A stretch of DNA of 64,000 nt, from positions 62,001 through 126,000 of the forward strand of contig NZ_VDMN01000002.1 of assembly GCF_006335145.1 (NCBI RefSeq), given 5' to 3'. The notes under the pieces were generated by a model. That model was not told the origin of the DNA and did no database searches. It was given only the letters and a program-made list of their open reading frames with translations. Positions 1 to 8,046 of this stretch are shown in pieces. The position numbers and the translations under genes were made by a program. Position 1 is the first letter of the stretch. Every line of letters begins with the position of its first letter. Origin of the DNA: Aliirhizobium smilacinae. Its GTDB lineage: Bacteria > Pseudomonadota > Alphaproteobacteria > Rhizobiales > Rhizobiaceae.

Positions 1-545
1 CCCCGATCGATGTGCTGCTGTTCGGCGGTACAAGCGCCTCGTTCCTCCACGGCACGGCATACGACAAGGCACTTATTGATAAGATCCGACAGTGGGTGCC
101 GGGTCCCAAGGTAACGACGGCATCGACGGCAACCTTGGCAGCGCTCAATCAGGTAAAGGCCGGCAAGGTGGCGCTTGCTACCCCGTATCTGCCGGAGATC
201 CATGAGCGGGCCATCCGGTTTCTGGAGGAGAACGGGCACGCGGTCGTCAAAAGCGGATACCTGAGCATATCGGATGACCACGCACTGGCGGAGGTCTCGA
301 TCGAGGAAGTCTACGACCACGTGCTGTCCGTCGATCATCCAGATGCCAGCGCAATCTTCATATCATGCACCAACTTCCGGTCCGTCGGCGCCATCGAAGT
401 GCTTGAGGATCGTCTGGGCAAGCCTGTGATATCGGCAAACCAAGCATCCTTTTGGCACTGCCTCGAGCTTACCGGAGTCGCCGGGAGCCGTCCCGGCTAC
501 GGCCGCCTTTTCGACGGCTATACCGCAAAGGGAGACGAAGAATGA
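1..545 (+). CDS. Arylmalonate decarboxylase / maleate isomerase-like enzyme of the Asp/Glu racemase superfamily (5' truncated)
   Basis: The reading frame is open to the left edge, so the N-terminus lies outside the window; the GTG at 12 is only the first possible start inside it. About 180 residues are visible of a family that is usually about 240 long. The motif GGTSASF lies near the left edge, a Cys lies in SCTNF about 113 residues later, and the C-terminus reads RPGYGRLFD, which resembles the end of arylmalonate decarboxylase. Two-Cys racemases and maleate isomerases carry a Cys where this protein has Gly-Thr-Ser, so the visible arrangement is single-Cys. The stop overlaps the next start (ATGA), coupling it to a TRAP transporter that presumably imports its substrate. 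The exact reaction (decarboxylase, isomerase or EutA-like) cannot be fixed from sequence alone. Confidence 0.8.
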   Translation, partial: PIDVLLFGGTSASFLHGTAYDKALIDKIRQWVPGPKVTTASTATLAALNQVKAGKVALATPYLPEIHERAIRFLEENGHAVVKSGYLSISDDHALAEVSIEEVYDHVLSVDHPDASAIFISCTNFRSVGAIEVLEDRLGKPVISANQASFWHCLELTGVAGSRPGYGRLFDGYTAKGDEE

Positions 546-1060
546 ACGAAGTTGTCGCCCCGACGCCAAGCGAGATTCTGCGCGAGGACATCACCCGCCA
601 TTCGAAGCTGCGCAGCATGTTCACGTGGTTGGTCGAGACCGCCGCCATCATGCTGCTGATATTCCTGGTCGGCCTCGTGCTGGCCAATTCGCTTGGACGC
701 TATCTTTTCTCCATGCCGCTACCCTGGACCGAGGAGGTCGTGACGGCGCTGCTGATGTGGCTCGGTGCGCTCGGCATCACCATCGGCGCGCTCAAGAACG
801 AACTCATCAGCTGCGCCATCTGGACACGCCGCCTGACCGGCCTCTCCAGCTATGCGCTGGTGATATTCCAGTCGGTCTTTTCCATCGCTGTCGTGGTCGT
901 GATCGGAGTTCTGGCCTGGCGCTACCTGGGAATTTTCGGTTCCGACCGTACGCCGATCCTCGGCATATCCAAGGGCGTGGCGATTTCGGGGATCCTGGCA
1001 ACCTGCGTCGGCCTGGGCATCGCCTTCGCCTTCAACATCATCGAGGGGAGGAAGAACTGA
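542..1060 (+). CDS. TRAP transporter small membrane subunit (DctQ family)
   Basis: This 172-residue inner-membrane protein has four predicted helices at about residues 30-52, 65-84, 103-128 and 144-165. The PWTEE motif (61-65) before helix 2 is typical of DctQ subunits. With the large subunit it forms the membrane part of a sodium-driven TRAP importer for organic acids. The start at 542 is chosen because it overlaps the preceding stop (ATGA) and yields a normal family length; an upstream extension to 452 would run out of frame through the preceding enzyme gene. The periplasmic binding protein (DctP) is not in the window and probably lies just upstream. The substrate is likely that of the neighbouring racemase/decarboxylase-like enzyme, by context only. 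Confidence 0.92.
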   Translation: MNEVVAPTPSEILREDITRHSKLRSMFTWLVETAAIMLLIFLVGLVLANSLGRYLFSMPLPWTEEVVTALLMWLGALGITIGALKNELISCAIWTRRLTGLSSYALVIFQSVFSIAVVVVIGVLAWRYLGIFGSDRTPILGISKGVAISGILATCVGLGIAFAFNIIEGRKN

Positions 1061-2340
1061 TGCTCGGTCTTGCAGCCATTACACTCTTCGTTCTATGCGC
1101 TTTCGTGCTGATCGGCCTGCCGATCGTGATATCGCTCGCCGCATCGGTCCTGTTCTTCCTGGCTTTCAGCGGCGGCTGGGAGCTGGCATTGCCTCAGCAG
1201 ACGCTCGGCGGTGTCGGAGACTATATCCTCATCACACTACCGCTCTTCATCCTTGCCGGCGGCATCATGAATGCCACCGGGATCGCCGACAAGCTGTTCG
1301 ATTTCGGTGTCGCACTGGTGGGGTGGATGCGCGGTGGCCTGGCCCATGTCGATGTCGTCGCAAGCGTCATGTTCGGCGGCATGATCGGCACCTCGGTCGC
1401 CGACCTAGCCGGCAGCGGATCGATCACCATTCCCAAGCTCAAGGCACATGGCTATCCGGGACCGTTCGCGGCGGCAGTGACGGCGACATCCTCAGGCATC
1501 GGCGTTCTCATTCCGCCAAGTTCGCCGATGATCCTCTACTCTGCCGTTACCGGCACGTCGCTCGGGGCGCTTTTCCTGGCCGGCGTCGTCCCGGGGCTCC
1601 TGATGGCCGTGGTGATGATGATCACCATCTCCATCCTCGCACGCCGCAACGGATGGAAGGCCATGGGAACGTTCCAGTGGTCAGAGGTCATTCGTACGGG
1701 AAAGTACGCCATACTGCCGCTTGGCATGCCGGGGCTCATCCTCTTCGGCCTGATGTTCGGTGTCTTCACCGCTACAGAAGCGGGGGCGTTCGCTGTTGCC
1801 TATGCGCTAATCCTCGCTGCCGTCGTCTATCGGACATTGACATTCGCCAATCTGCGCCGCGCGATGGTCGATTCCTGCATTCTGACCGGCGAAGTGCTGA
1901 TGGTCGTAGGCTTCTCTACGGCGCTCGGCTGGGCGCTCTCGCAAGCCGGGGTGCCCGCAGCGCTGGCTAACGGGCTTGAAACGGTCTTCCCGTTCGAAAA
2001 CACGACGCTGAAGATCTTCGCGCTTCTCCTGATCGCGCTGATCGCAGGAATGGTGCTCGACCCGCTAATCCCGATGATCATGCCCGTTCTGCTCCCCTCG
2101 TTGATGGTCATGGACGTCGATCTCGTTCATTTCGGCGTGCTGATGGTTATGACGGTGGTAATCGGCCAGGTGACTCCGCCGGTTGCTATAGCGCTGCTGG
2201 TCGCCGCCAAGATCGGAAACGAGGATATCATCAAGGTGACGAAGGCGAACACGCCGTTCCTCATAGCGCTCTTCTTGTTCCTGATCCTGCTGACGCTGTT
2301 TCCGGCTCTTTCGACGGCTTTGCCAAACCTCCTGAAATGA
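1060..2340 (+). CDS. TRAP transporter large membrane subunit (DctM family)
   Basis: This 426-residue polytopic protein matches the usual DctM length of about 425, with a dozen or so hydrophobic helices. It carries DctM-type segments such as FGGMIGTSVADLAGSGSI and TSSGIGVLIPPSSPMILY, which are conserved around the substrate and sodium path. Its ATG at 1060 shares a base with the TGA of the small subunit, so the two are translationally coupled. An open frame extending up to 625 is an out-of-frame shadow of dctQ. It ends the first transcription unit; strong inverted repeats follow at 2387-2456. Confidence 0.94.
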   Translation: MLGLAAITLFVLCAFVLIGLPIVISLAASVLFFLAFSGGWELALPQQTLGGVGDYILITLPLFILAGGIMNATGIADKLFDFGVALVGWMRGGLAHVDVVASVMFGGMIGTSVADLAGSGSITIPKLKAHGYPGPFAAAVTATSSGIGVLIPPSSPMILYSAVTGTSLGALFLAGVVPGLLMAVVMMITISILARRNGWKAMGTFQWSEVIRTGKYAILPLGMPGLILFGLMFGVFTATEAGAFAVAYALILAAVVYRTLTFANLRRAMVDSCILTGEVLMVVGFSTALGWALSQAGVPAALANGLETVFPFENTTLKIFALLLIALIAGMVLDPLIPMIMPVLLPSLMVMDVDLVHFGVLMVMTVVIGQVTPPVAIALLVAAKIGNEDIIKVTKANTPFLIALFLFLILLTLFPALSTALPNLLK

Positions 2341-2386
2341 CCGGACGCCGATAGGCTGAATGAATGACCGCTATCAAACGCTTCTC

Positions 2387-2456
2387 CTGGCCCGTTTAAA
2401 AGATCGGCCGGGCCAGACAAGTGCGCCCGGGCCGGATGGTCAAATTTGCCCGGGCG
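2387..2456. repeat. Two tandem strong inverted repeats in the dctM-monooxygenase gap
   Basis: The first stem pairs CTGGCCCG (2387-2394) with CGGGCCAG (2409-2416). The second pairs CGCCCGGGC (2424-2432) with GCCCGGGCG (2448-2456). Neither is followed by a T-run, so they are not textbook intrinsic terminators. They could be a Rho-assisted end for the TRAP operon, an mRNA-stabilising element or a structured leader for the monooxygenase gene 137 bases downstream. The rest of the 2341-2592 gap shows no gene. Confidence 0.6.
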
Positions 2457-2592
2457 TGAACAGGAAGGATGCTTCCTTCCCATCACCTCGTCTTGCGCAG
2501 GTTTCTGCGCGCTACAACTTCGATCAGCCATTCACACGTCCCCGGAGTGGGCAACGATGGCCGATCGCATTGCCCAATTCTAGGAAGTGAAG

Positions 2593-3843
2593 ATGACAGC
2601 CGAAAAAATCGATACACTCGTTGTTGGTGCCGGTCAGTCGGGAATAGCGATGAGCGAGCACCTGCGGGACTGCGGAGTGCCGCACATCGTGCTCGAGCGC
2701 AGGCGGGTCGCCGAACAGTGGCGCTCGGGCCGCTGGGATTCGCTCGTGGCCAACGGACCGGCCTGGCATGACCGGTTCCCGAACCTCGAATTCGACGACG
2801 TCTCTCCAGACACCTTTCCGCCCAAGGAGAGAATGGCGCGCTACTTCGAGGACTACGCGAAGATGATCGCCGCTCCGGTCCGAACCGGCGTCGAGGTCAG
2901 GCGCGTTCAACGCAACGAGGGACGCCCGGGCTTCCTCGTCACCACGTCCGAGGGAGTGATCGAAGCGCAGCGGGTGGTGGCAGCAACCGGTCCCTTCCAG
3001 GTACCGAGTTATCCGAAGATCATTCCCGCAGATTGCGGGATCGATCAGCTCCACTCGTCGGCCTACAAGAACCCCGAGCAACTGGCCGAAGGCGCCGTTC
3101 TCGTGGTCGGCGGCGGCGCTTCGGGATCACAGATCGCCGAGGAATTGCAGCGTGCAGGCCGCAAGGTCTATCTGTCGATCGGCGAGCACTATCGTCCGCC
3201 TCGCTCCTACCGCCAGCGCGACTATGTCTGGTGGCTCGGCGTTCTGGGCAAGTGGGACGAAGTCAAGACGATTGCAAAGAAGAAACACGTGGCCTTCGCC
3301 GTCAGCGGTTATGATGGCGGCAAGACCATAGACTTCCGCAATCTCGCGCAAAACGGCGTCACGGTCCTCGGCCTCACCAAAGGCTATGAGAACGGTGTTC
3401 TCAGCTTCGCCGACGATCTTGCTGCCAACATCGCCGAGGGTGACCGCGCCTATCTCGAAGTGCTGCGCGAGGCAGATGCCTATATCGACCGCAACGGCAT
3501 CGACCTGCCTGCGGAGAACGAAGCCTGGGAGATAGCGGCAGACCCCACCTGCATTGCAAATCCCGTCCTTGAACTGGATCTGGCCAAGGCCGGGATCAAG
3601 AGCATCATCTGGGCGACCGGCTTCAAGTTCGATTTCAGCTGGCTCGACGTGGATGCCTTCCACCAGGACGGCACGCCGTTTCACAAGCGCGGTATCTCGT
3701 CAGAGACGGGCATATACTTCCTCGGTCTCCCTGAACTGACGAACCGTGCCTCCTCGTTCATCTACGGCTGCTGGTACGACGCCAAATACATCGCCACCCA
3801 TATCGTCGTGCAGCGCAATTATGTCGCCTACGAGAAGGACTAG
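2593..3843 (+). CDS. Flavin-containing monooxygenase (CzcO/FMO-like flavoprotein)
   Basis: This 416-residue flavoprotein has an N-terminal FAD site GAGQSG (residues 12-17), a second dinucleotide site GGGASG (173-178) for NAD(P)H, and a late ATGF motif typical of FMOs and Baeyer-Villiger relatives. The canonical FxGxxxH FMO fingerprint between the two sites is not recognisable, so the class is the CzcO-like putative flavoprotein group. I chose ATG 2593 over GTG 2587 because AGGAAG sits five bases upstream of it. It leads a run of plus-strand enzyme genes (oxidoreductase, GST, Rid, DUF1028, M20), which suggests an oxygenation step early in degradation of a small organic compound. The substrate is unknown. 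Confidence 0.85.
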   Translation: MTAEKIDTLVVGAGQSGIAMSEHLRDCGVPHIVLERRRVAEQWRSGRWDSLVANGPAWHDRFPNLEFDDVSPDTFPPKERMARYFEDYAKMIAAPVRTGVEVRRVQRNEGRPGFLVTTSEGVIEAQRVVAATGPFQVPSYPKIIPADCGIDQLHSSAYKNPEQLAEGAVLVVGGGASGSQIAEELQRAGRKVYLSIGEHYRPPRSYRQRDYVWWLGVLGKWDEVKTIAKKKHVAFAVSGYDGGKTIDFRNLAQNGVTVLGLTKGYENGVLSFADDLAANIAEGDRAYLEVLREADAYIDRNGIDLPAENEAWEIAADPTCIANPVLELDLAKAGIKSIIWATGFKFDFSWLDVDAFHQDGTPFHKRGISSETGIYFLGLPELTNRASSFIYGCWYDAKYIATHIVVQRNYVAYEKD

Positions 3844-3886
3844 GGGATTGCCTATAACCTCCGAAGCCGCCGCCATCCCCGGGACA

Positions 3887-4873
3887 ATGACGGCCGTCAT
3901 AGCCGAGGTAAGTGGTGAGCCAGACGTTCTGACATCGGTGCAGCGGGATACCCCCGTTCCGGCCGAGGGCGAGGTGCTGATCGCGGTGGCGGCGGCCGGC
4001 ATCAACCGGCCCGACATCATGCAGCGTTCCGGGGCATTGCCGGCGCCGGCAGGCGTGTCCGATATTCTCGGACTTGAGGTTTCAGGCCGTATCGTGGCCT
4101 GCGGCAAAGGCGTCGATCCTGCCCTTTCGGGATCGGCGGTCATGGCCCTCGTCAAGGCGGGTGGTTATGCGACCCATGTCTGCGCCCGCGCCGACCATTG
4201 CCTGCCGGTCCCGAAAGGGATTTCCCTGGTAGAGGCGGCTGCTCTTCCGGAAGGGCTCTTCACCATCTGGCACAACCTTTTCGACCGGGGCAGACTTCGG
4301 TCCGGCGAAGTGTTGCTGATCGAGGGCGGATCATCCGGCATCGGCACGCTGGCACTGCAGCTTGCAACGGCTGTCGGAGCAAGCGTCATCGCGACGGCTG
4401 GTGGGCCTGAAAAATGTGCTCGGCTGGCAGCGATGGGCGTCTGCGCAATCGACTATCGGGAGCCGGGTTGCGATGAGCGCATCCTGGCGGAGACCAAGGG
4501 GCGAGGTGTCGATGTCGTTCTCGACATTTTGGGCGGCGAGGCTGTCAACCGCCACTTGGCGGTCATGGCGCCGGGCGGGCGCCATGTCGGTCTTTCTTTC
4601 ATGACCGGAGCGACTGCCTCGATCGATCTCGGGCTGGTCATGCGCAAGGGGCTCTGGCTGACGTCCTCGACACTGCGGCCGAAGACCGATGCGGAAAAGG
4701 CCGGGATCGCGCGGGATATCGCAACACATCTCATGCCGCACCTGGGCAAGTCCAGCGTACGCCCCGTCATCTCCTCCGTCCTACCGCTGGACGAGGCGGC
4801 CGATGCGCATCGCCTGCTCGAGGGCGGCGAGAATTTCGGCAAGATCGTCCTGCTTATGCCGGATGTCGCATGA
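3887..4873 (+). CDS. NAD(P)H-dependent quinone oxidoreductase, zinc-free medium-chain (MDR) family
   Basis: The 328-residue protein has the two-domain MDR fold: a GroES-like N-terminal half, with GINRPD at 38-43 as in QOR/PIG3 proteins, and a Rossmann domain with GGSSGIG at 147-153. No zinc-ligand cysteines of alcohol dehydrogenases are present. Such enzymes reduce quinones or alpha,beta-unsaturated carbonyls. ATG 3887 gives the usual family length; a TTG at 3848 is in frame but badly placed for ribosome binding. The stop overlaps the GST start (ATGA). It probably acts with the upstream monooxygenase on the same unidentified substrate. Confidence 0.88.
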   Translation: MTAVIAEVSGEPDVLTSVQRDTPVPAEGEVLIAVAAAGINRPDIMQRSGALPAPAGVSDILGLEVSGRIVACGKGVDPALSGSAVMALVKAGGYATHVCARADHCLPVPKGISLVEAAALPEGLFTIWHNLFDRGRLRSGEVLLIEGGSSGIGTLALQLATAVGASVIATAGGPEKCARLAAMGVCAIDYREPGCDERILAETKGRGVDVVLDILGGEAVNRHLAVMAPGGRHVGLSFMTGATASIDLGLVMRKGLWLTSSTLRPKTDAEKAGIARDIATHLMPHLGKSSVRPVISSVLPLDEAADAHRLLEGGENFGKIVLLMPDVA

Positions 4874-5505
4874 TACGCCTGTCTCTCTATTGGGGCTCCG
4901 CCTCGCCTTTCGTGCGCAAGGTCATGGTCTGCGCGCATGAACTCGGCCTTGCCGGCCGGATCGACATTCGCGACAGCGCCGCAAACCCGATCCAGCGGGA
5001 CACCCGCATCCAGGCAGTCAATCCGCTGGCCAAGATACCCGCGGCAGAGACGTCCGACGGGACAGCGCTGTATGACAGCCGCGTCATCTGCGAATATCTG
5101 GATCATCTGGCGGCTGAGGAGCAGGAAACCGCCGTATCGCGGCTGTTCCCGCCTGCCGGACCGGCACGCTGGCTGGCCTTGCGCCGGCAGGCGCTGGCCG
5201 ACGGCCTACTCGATGCGGCATTGCTGATACGCTACGAAAAACTGCTGCGGCCGGACGAACTACGCTGGACGGAGTGGACCGACAAGCAGGGCGAGAAGGT
5301 ATCCGACGCGCTGGACGCGATGCTTGCCGACATCTCCGGCCCGGGCACCGTGGACATCGGCAGCATTTCCTCTGCCTGTGCGCTCGGCTGGCTCGATTTC
5401 CGCTTTCCCGATCTGGACTGGCGCAACGGACGGCAAGCGCTTGCGGACTGGCATGCCGCTTTTGAGGATCGCTCCTCCATGCTGGCGACACGGCCACGGG
5501 CATGA
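4870..5505 (+). CDS. Glutathione S-transferase family protein
   Basis: The 211-residue protein begins with a thioredoxin-like domain: LYWGSASPFVRKV carries the catalytic Ser region, NPLAKIPA has the cis-Pro, and DSRVICEYLD is the glutathione gamma-glutamyl site. A helical C-terminal domain follows. The length is normal. It overlaps the quinone oxidoreductase stop by four bases. GSTs in catabolic clusters conjugate, isomerise or dehalogenate reactive intermediates; which applies here cannot be told. Confidence 0.9.
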   Translation: MIRLSLYWGSASPFVRKVMVCAHELGLAGRIDIRDSAANPIQRDTRIQAVNPLAKIPAAETSDGTALYDSRVICEYLDHLAAEEQETAVSRLFPPAGPARWLALRRQALADGLLDAALLIRYEKLLRPDELRWTEWTDKQGEKVSDALDAMLADISGPGTVDIGSISSACALGWLDFRFPDLDWRNGRQALADWHAAFEDRSSMLATRPRA

Positions 5506-5549
5506 CGACAGACTTACAGCCGCCAATTTAAAAAAAGGAACAAAATCGC

Positions 5550-5963
5550 ATGGCCCATACCCGCATTCGCAAGTTCAACACCAAGGAAACCTATCCGGAG
5601 CAGAAGCTGGACAACGATCTTGCCCAGGCCGTCGTTGCCCGCGGCACGGTGATCTTCCTGCGTGGCCAGTGCCCTCAGGATCTCGATACGGCCAAAAACA
5701 TCGATAGCCATGATCCGGTCGAGCAGACCCACAAGGTGATGCAGAACATTCGCCAGTTGGTCGAAGAGTCCGGCGGCAAGATGGCGCATGTCACCAAGCT
5801 CGTCGTCTATCTCACCGACGTTCGCCATCGCGAAGCCGTCTACCGGACCATGGGCGAGTATATTCACGGCGTGCATCCCGTCTGCACCGGTTTGGTTGTC
5901 GTGGCGCTCGCTCGCCCCGAGTGGCTGGTGGAAATCGACGCGACAGCCGTGATCCCGGATTAA
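5550..5963 (+). CDS. Rid-family (YjgF/YER057c/UK114) protein lacking the deaminase arginine
   Basis: This 137-residue single-domain Rid-fold protein presumably forms trimers. A good AAGGAA ribosome site precedes ATG 5550. In true RidA imine deaminases the substrate-carboxylate arginine lies in a PxR stretch before the final strand. Here the corresponding sequence reads HPVCTGLVVVALARP, so that Arg appears to be Cys. That places it with the non-RidA subfamilies that lack proven 2-aminoacrylate deaminase activity, so I do not call it ridA. It sits 44 bases after the GST gene and 36 before the DUF1028 gene, in what looks like one operon. Confidence 0.88.
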   Translation: MAHTRIRKFNTKETYPEQKLDNDLAQAVVARGTVIFLRGQCPQDLDTAKNIDSHDPVEQTHKVMQNIRQLVEESGGKMAHVTKLVVYLTDVRHREAVYRTMGEYIHGVHPVCTGLVVVALARPEWLVEIDATAVIPD

Positions 5964-5999
5964 CGGGCTGCTGGCAAACTAACTTTATCGAGGATCACC

Positions 6000-6674
6000 A
6001 TGACATTTTCTATTGTCGGTCACTGCCCTGAAACGGGGATGTTCGGACTCGCGATCTCGTCCTCCTCCCCCGCAGTGGCTGCACGGTGCGCCTTTGCAAA
6101 AGCGGGAGTTGGAGCGGTCTCCACGCAGAATGTAACGGACCCTCGCCTTGGTGCGCGAGCGTTGGAACTGATGGAGCTGGGAGCCACTGCAAACGAGGCG
6201 TTGAGCATACTGGAGAGGACCGGTGAGCATATGGAGTGGCGCCAGGTCCTGGCAGTCGGGTGTAGCGGCGAAAGTGCAATCTATTCCGGTCCCCATGTTC
6301 TCGGATTATGGAGCGAGGCAAAGGATAAGGATGTGGCGTCGGCCGGCAATCTTCTTGCGAATGTCACTGTTCCAAAAGCAATGGTGGCCACGTTTCGGCA
6401 AAAGACCGGTGGCCTGGGACAGCGGCTCATGGCGGCTTTGGCCGCAGGACTGGATGCTGGCGGTGAGGCCGGTCCTGTGCATTCGGCAGGCCTGCTGCTT
6501 GTTGACCGGCAAAGCTGGCCTCTCGCGGAACTGCGCATCGACTGGACGACCGATTGCCCGATAAAGGCCTTGACGGAGGCATGGGATATCTATGAGCCGC
6601 AAATGGACGCTTATGTGACCCGGGCCCTAGACCCTCGCATTGCTCCCTCCTACGGAGTGCCTGGCGACGAGTGA
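6000..6674 (+). CDS. DUF1028 family protein (putative Ntn-type hydrolase)
   Basis: The 224-residue protein starts MTFSIVGHCPETG, the hallmark of DUF1028 proteins. These are predicted Ntn hydrolases in which Thr2 could become the N-terminal nucleophile once Met is removed. Further family-like features are the SSSSPAVAARC and STQNVTDPRLG segments. The start has GAGGAT at a normal distance. DUF1028 genes commonly neighbour Rid proteins and amidohydrolases in amino-acid or peptide breakdown clusters, as they do here, but no substrate is established for the family. Confidence 0.88.
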   Translation: MTFSIVGHCPETGMFGLAISSSSPAVAARCAFAKAGVGAVSTQNVTDPRLGARALELMELGATANEALSILERTGEHMEWRQVLAVGCSGESAIYSGPHVLGLWSEAKDKDVASAGNLLANVTVPKAMVATFRQKTGGLGQRLMAALAAGLDAGGEAGPVHSAGLLLVDRQSWPLAELRIDWTTDCPIKALTEAWDIYEPQMDAYVTRALDPRIAPSYGVPGDE

Positions 6675-6779
6675 CGTCAGTGCGAGCCTAACGCACCGCG
6701 CCAGAAACAGGGAGGTGGCCCGCGGAGCCAAGCCCAAAGCGCCTGCATTCCCTTCATGTGAAAATCGCGCGGCCAATTC

Positions 6780-7952
6780 ATGCAGAGACTGATGATGAAT
6801 ACGATTTCCGAGATACTGTCTCGACTGGTTGCGTTTCCCACCATATCGCTGCAGTCGAACCTTGCGCTTCTGGATTACGTAGAGAGCCTTCTTATACCGG
6901 CCGGGATTACCGTTCGCCGATTTGCTCATTCCGATGGCACGCGTGCAAATCTATGGGCAACGGTTGGACCGGAAGTGGATGGAGGCATCATTCTTTCCGG
7001 CCACAGCGATGTGGTGCCGGTAGCAGGCCAAGACTGGCAGTTCGATCCATTCGTCCTCCGGCCTGACAAGGGGCGCCTATATGGCCGTGGCGCCGTGGAC
7101 ATGAAGGGCTTCGTCGCCGTTGCCTTGCATACGATGCTGAAAGCTGCCGAACAGAATTTGCATAGGCCACTGCATCTCGCCTTGTCCTATGACGAGGAGG
7201 TGGGCTGTCTCGGCGTGCGCGGTATGATTGAGAGCCTAGCGCAAGAGCCACTACGTCCTGCCTTCTGCCTTATAGGTGAGCCTACGGGTATGCGTCTTGC
7301 CACAGGCCACAAGGGCAAGGCAGCCCTGAGGGCGTGTTGCCATGGTCAGGAAGGACATTCGGCACTGGCTCCGGAGGCATTAAACGCTCTTCATCTGGGG
7401 GCAGCCTTTCTGCAGCGTTTGCAGATACGGCAGAAGGAATTCGCCTCAGGTGGTGCGCGCGATTGCGACTACGCGATCCCTTATACCACTCTTCATGCGG
7501 GCCTCATGCGAGGAGGCGAAGCGCTCAACATAGTACCCGCATCCTGTGAGATCGTGTTCGAGATCCGCCATATCGCTGCGGACGACCCATCGGCGATCGT
7601 TTCGGATCTCCGCTTGGATGCGGAAGACATAGTTGCCCCGTATCGCGACCGATTCCCAGGAGCAGGGATCACCATTCAGCACTTGTCTGCTTACCCCGGG
7701 CTCGATACGGCAGCGGACAGCCCGATTGTGACCCTGATCCAGGGACTTCTCGGCAGTAATCTCTCCACCATAAAAGTTGCCTATGGAACAGAAGGGGGGC
7801 TTTTCTCTCAAGCTCTCGATATCCCCGTCCTGATATGTGGACCGGGCGATATGGCGCAGGGACATAAGCCCGATGAGTATATCGAGGTATCCCAGATAGA
7901 GAAATGCGAGCAGTTTCTTGCACGACTTGTCGCCGTGTTGGCAGAAGCATAA
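6780..7952 (+). CDS. M20 family metallo-amidohydrolase, acetylornithine deacetylase (ArgE)-like
   Basis: About 390 residues with all dinuclear zinc-peptidase marks: SGHSDVVPV (first metal His), GRGAVDMKG (bridging Asp), SYDEEVGCLG (general-base Glu-Glu), and a late His in CGPGDMAQGHKPDEYIE. The insert dimerisation domain lies in the middle. ArgE-like M20 enzymes release an acyl group from N-acyl amino acids. Starts at 6780, 6792 and 6795 are all possible; the later ones are better spaced from a weak purine-rich stretch. It sits 105 bases after the DUF1028 gene, in a catabolic rather than arginine-biosynthetic context, so its substrate is probably an N-acylated catabolic intermediate. Confidence 0.88.
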   Translation: MQRLMMNTISEILSRLVAFPTISLQSNLALLDYVESLLIPAGITVRRFAHSDGTRANLWATVGPEVDGGIILSGHSDVVPVAGQDWQFDPFVLRPDKGRLYGRGAVDMKGFVAVALHTMLKAAEQNLHRPLHLALSYDEEVGCLGVRGMIESLAQEPLRPAFCLIGEPTGMRLATGHKGKAALRACCHGQEGHSALAPEALNALHLGAAFLQRLQIRQKEFASGGARDCDYAIPYTTLHAGLMRGGEALNIVPASCEIVFEIRHIAADDPSAIVSDLRLDAEDIVAPYRDRFPGAGITIQHLSAYPGLDTAADSPIVTLIQGLLGSNLSTIKVAYGTEGGLFSQALDIPVLICGPGDMAQGHKPDEYIEVSQIEKCEQFLARLVAVLAEA

Positions 7953-8017
7953 TGCGCTTGTTCTGCGGTTGATGGGCACCATCAAATCCAGGTTTCGAAT
8001 AGAATTCAGGCTTGTTA

Positions 8018-8036
8018 TATCCTCTCCCGGAGGATA
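8018..8036. promoter_or_regulatory. Inverted-repeat operator, probably for the CsoR/RcnR-family repressor
   Basis: A perfect 7-base inverted repeat (TATCCTC, TCCCG, GAGGATA) lies 11-30 bases before the repressor ATG. CsoR/RcnR-family operators typically have AT-containing arms around a G/C tract, and this fits. The right arm also carries the GGAGGA ribosome-binding sequence, so repressor binding would cover both promoter-proximal DNA and the start region. Autoregulation is inferred. Confidence 0.55.
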
Positions 8037-8046
8037 GGTAGAACAC

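Noticed and set aside
625-1059. N-terminal extension of the TRAP large subunit
   Set aside because: It is an out-of-frame reading of dctQ; the start at 1060 yields the usual DctM length.
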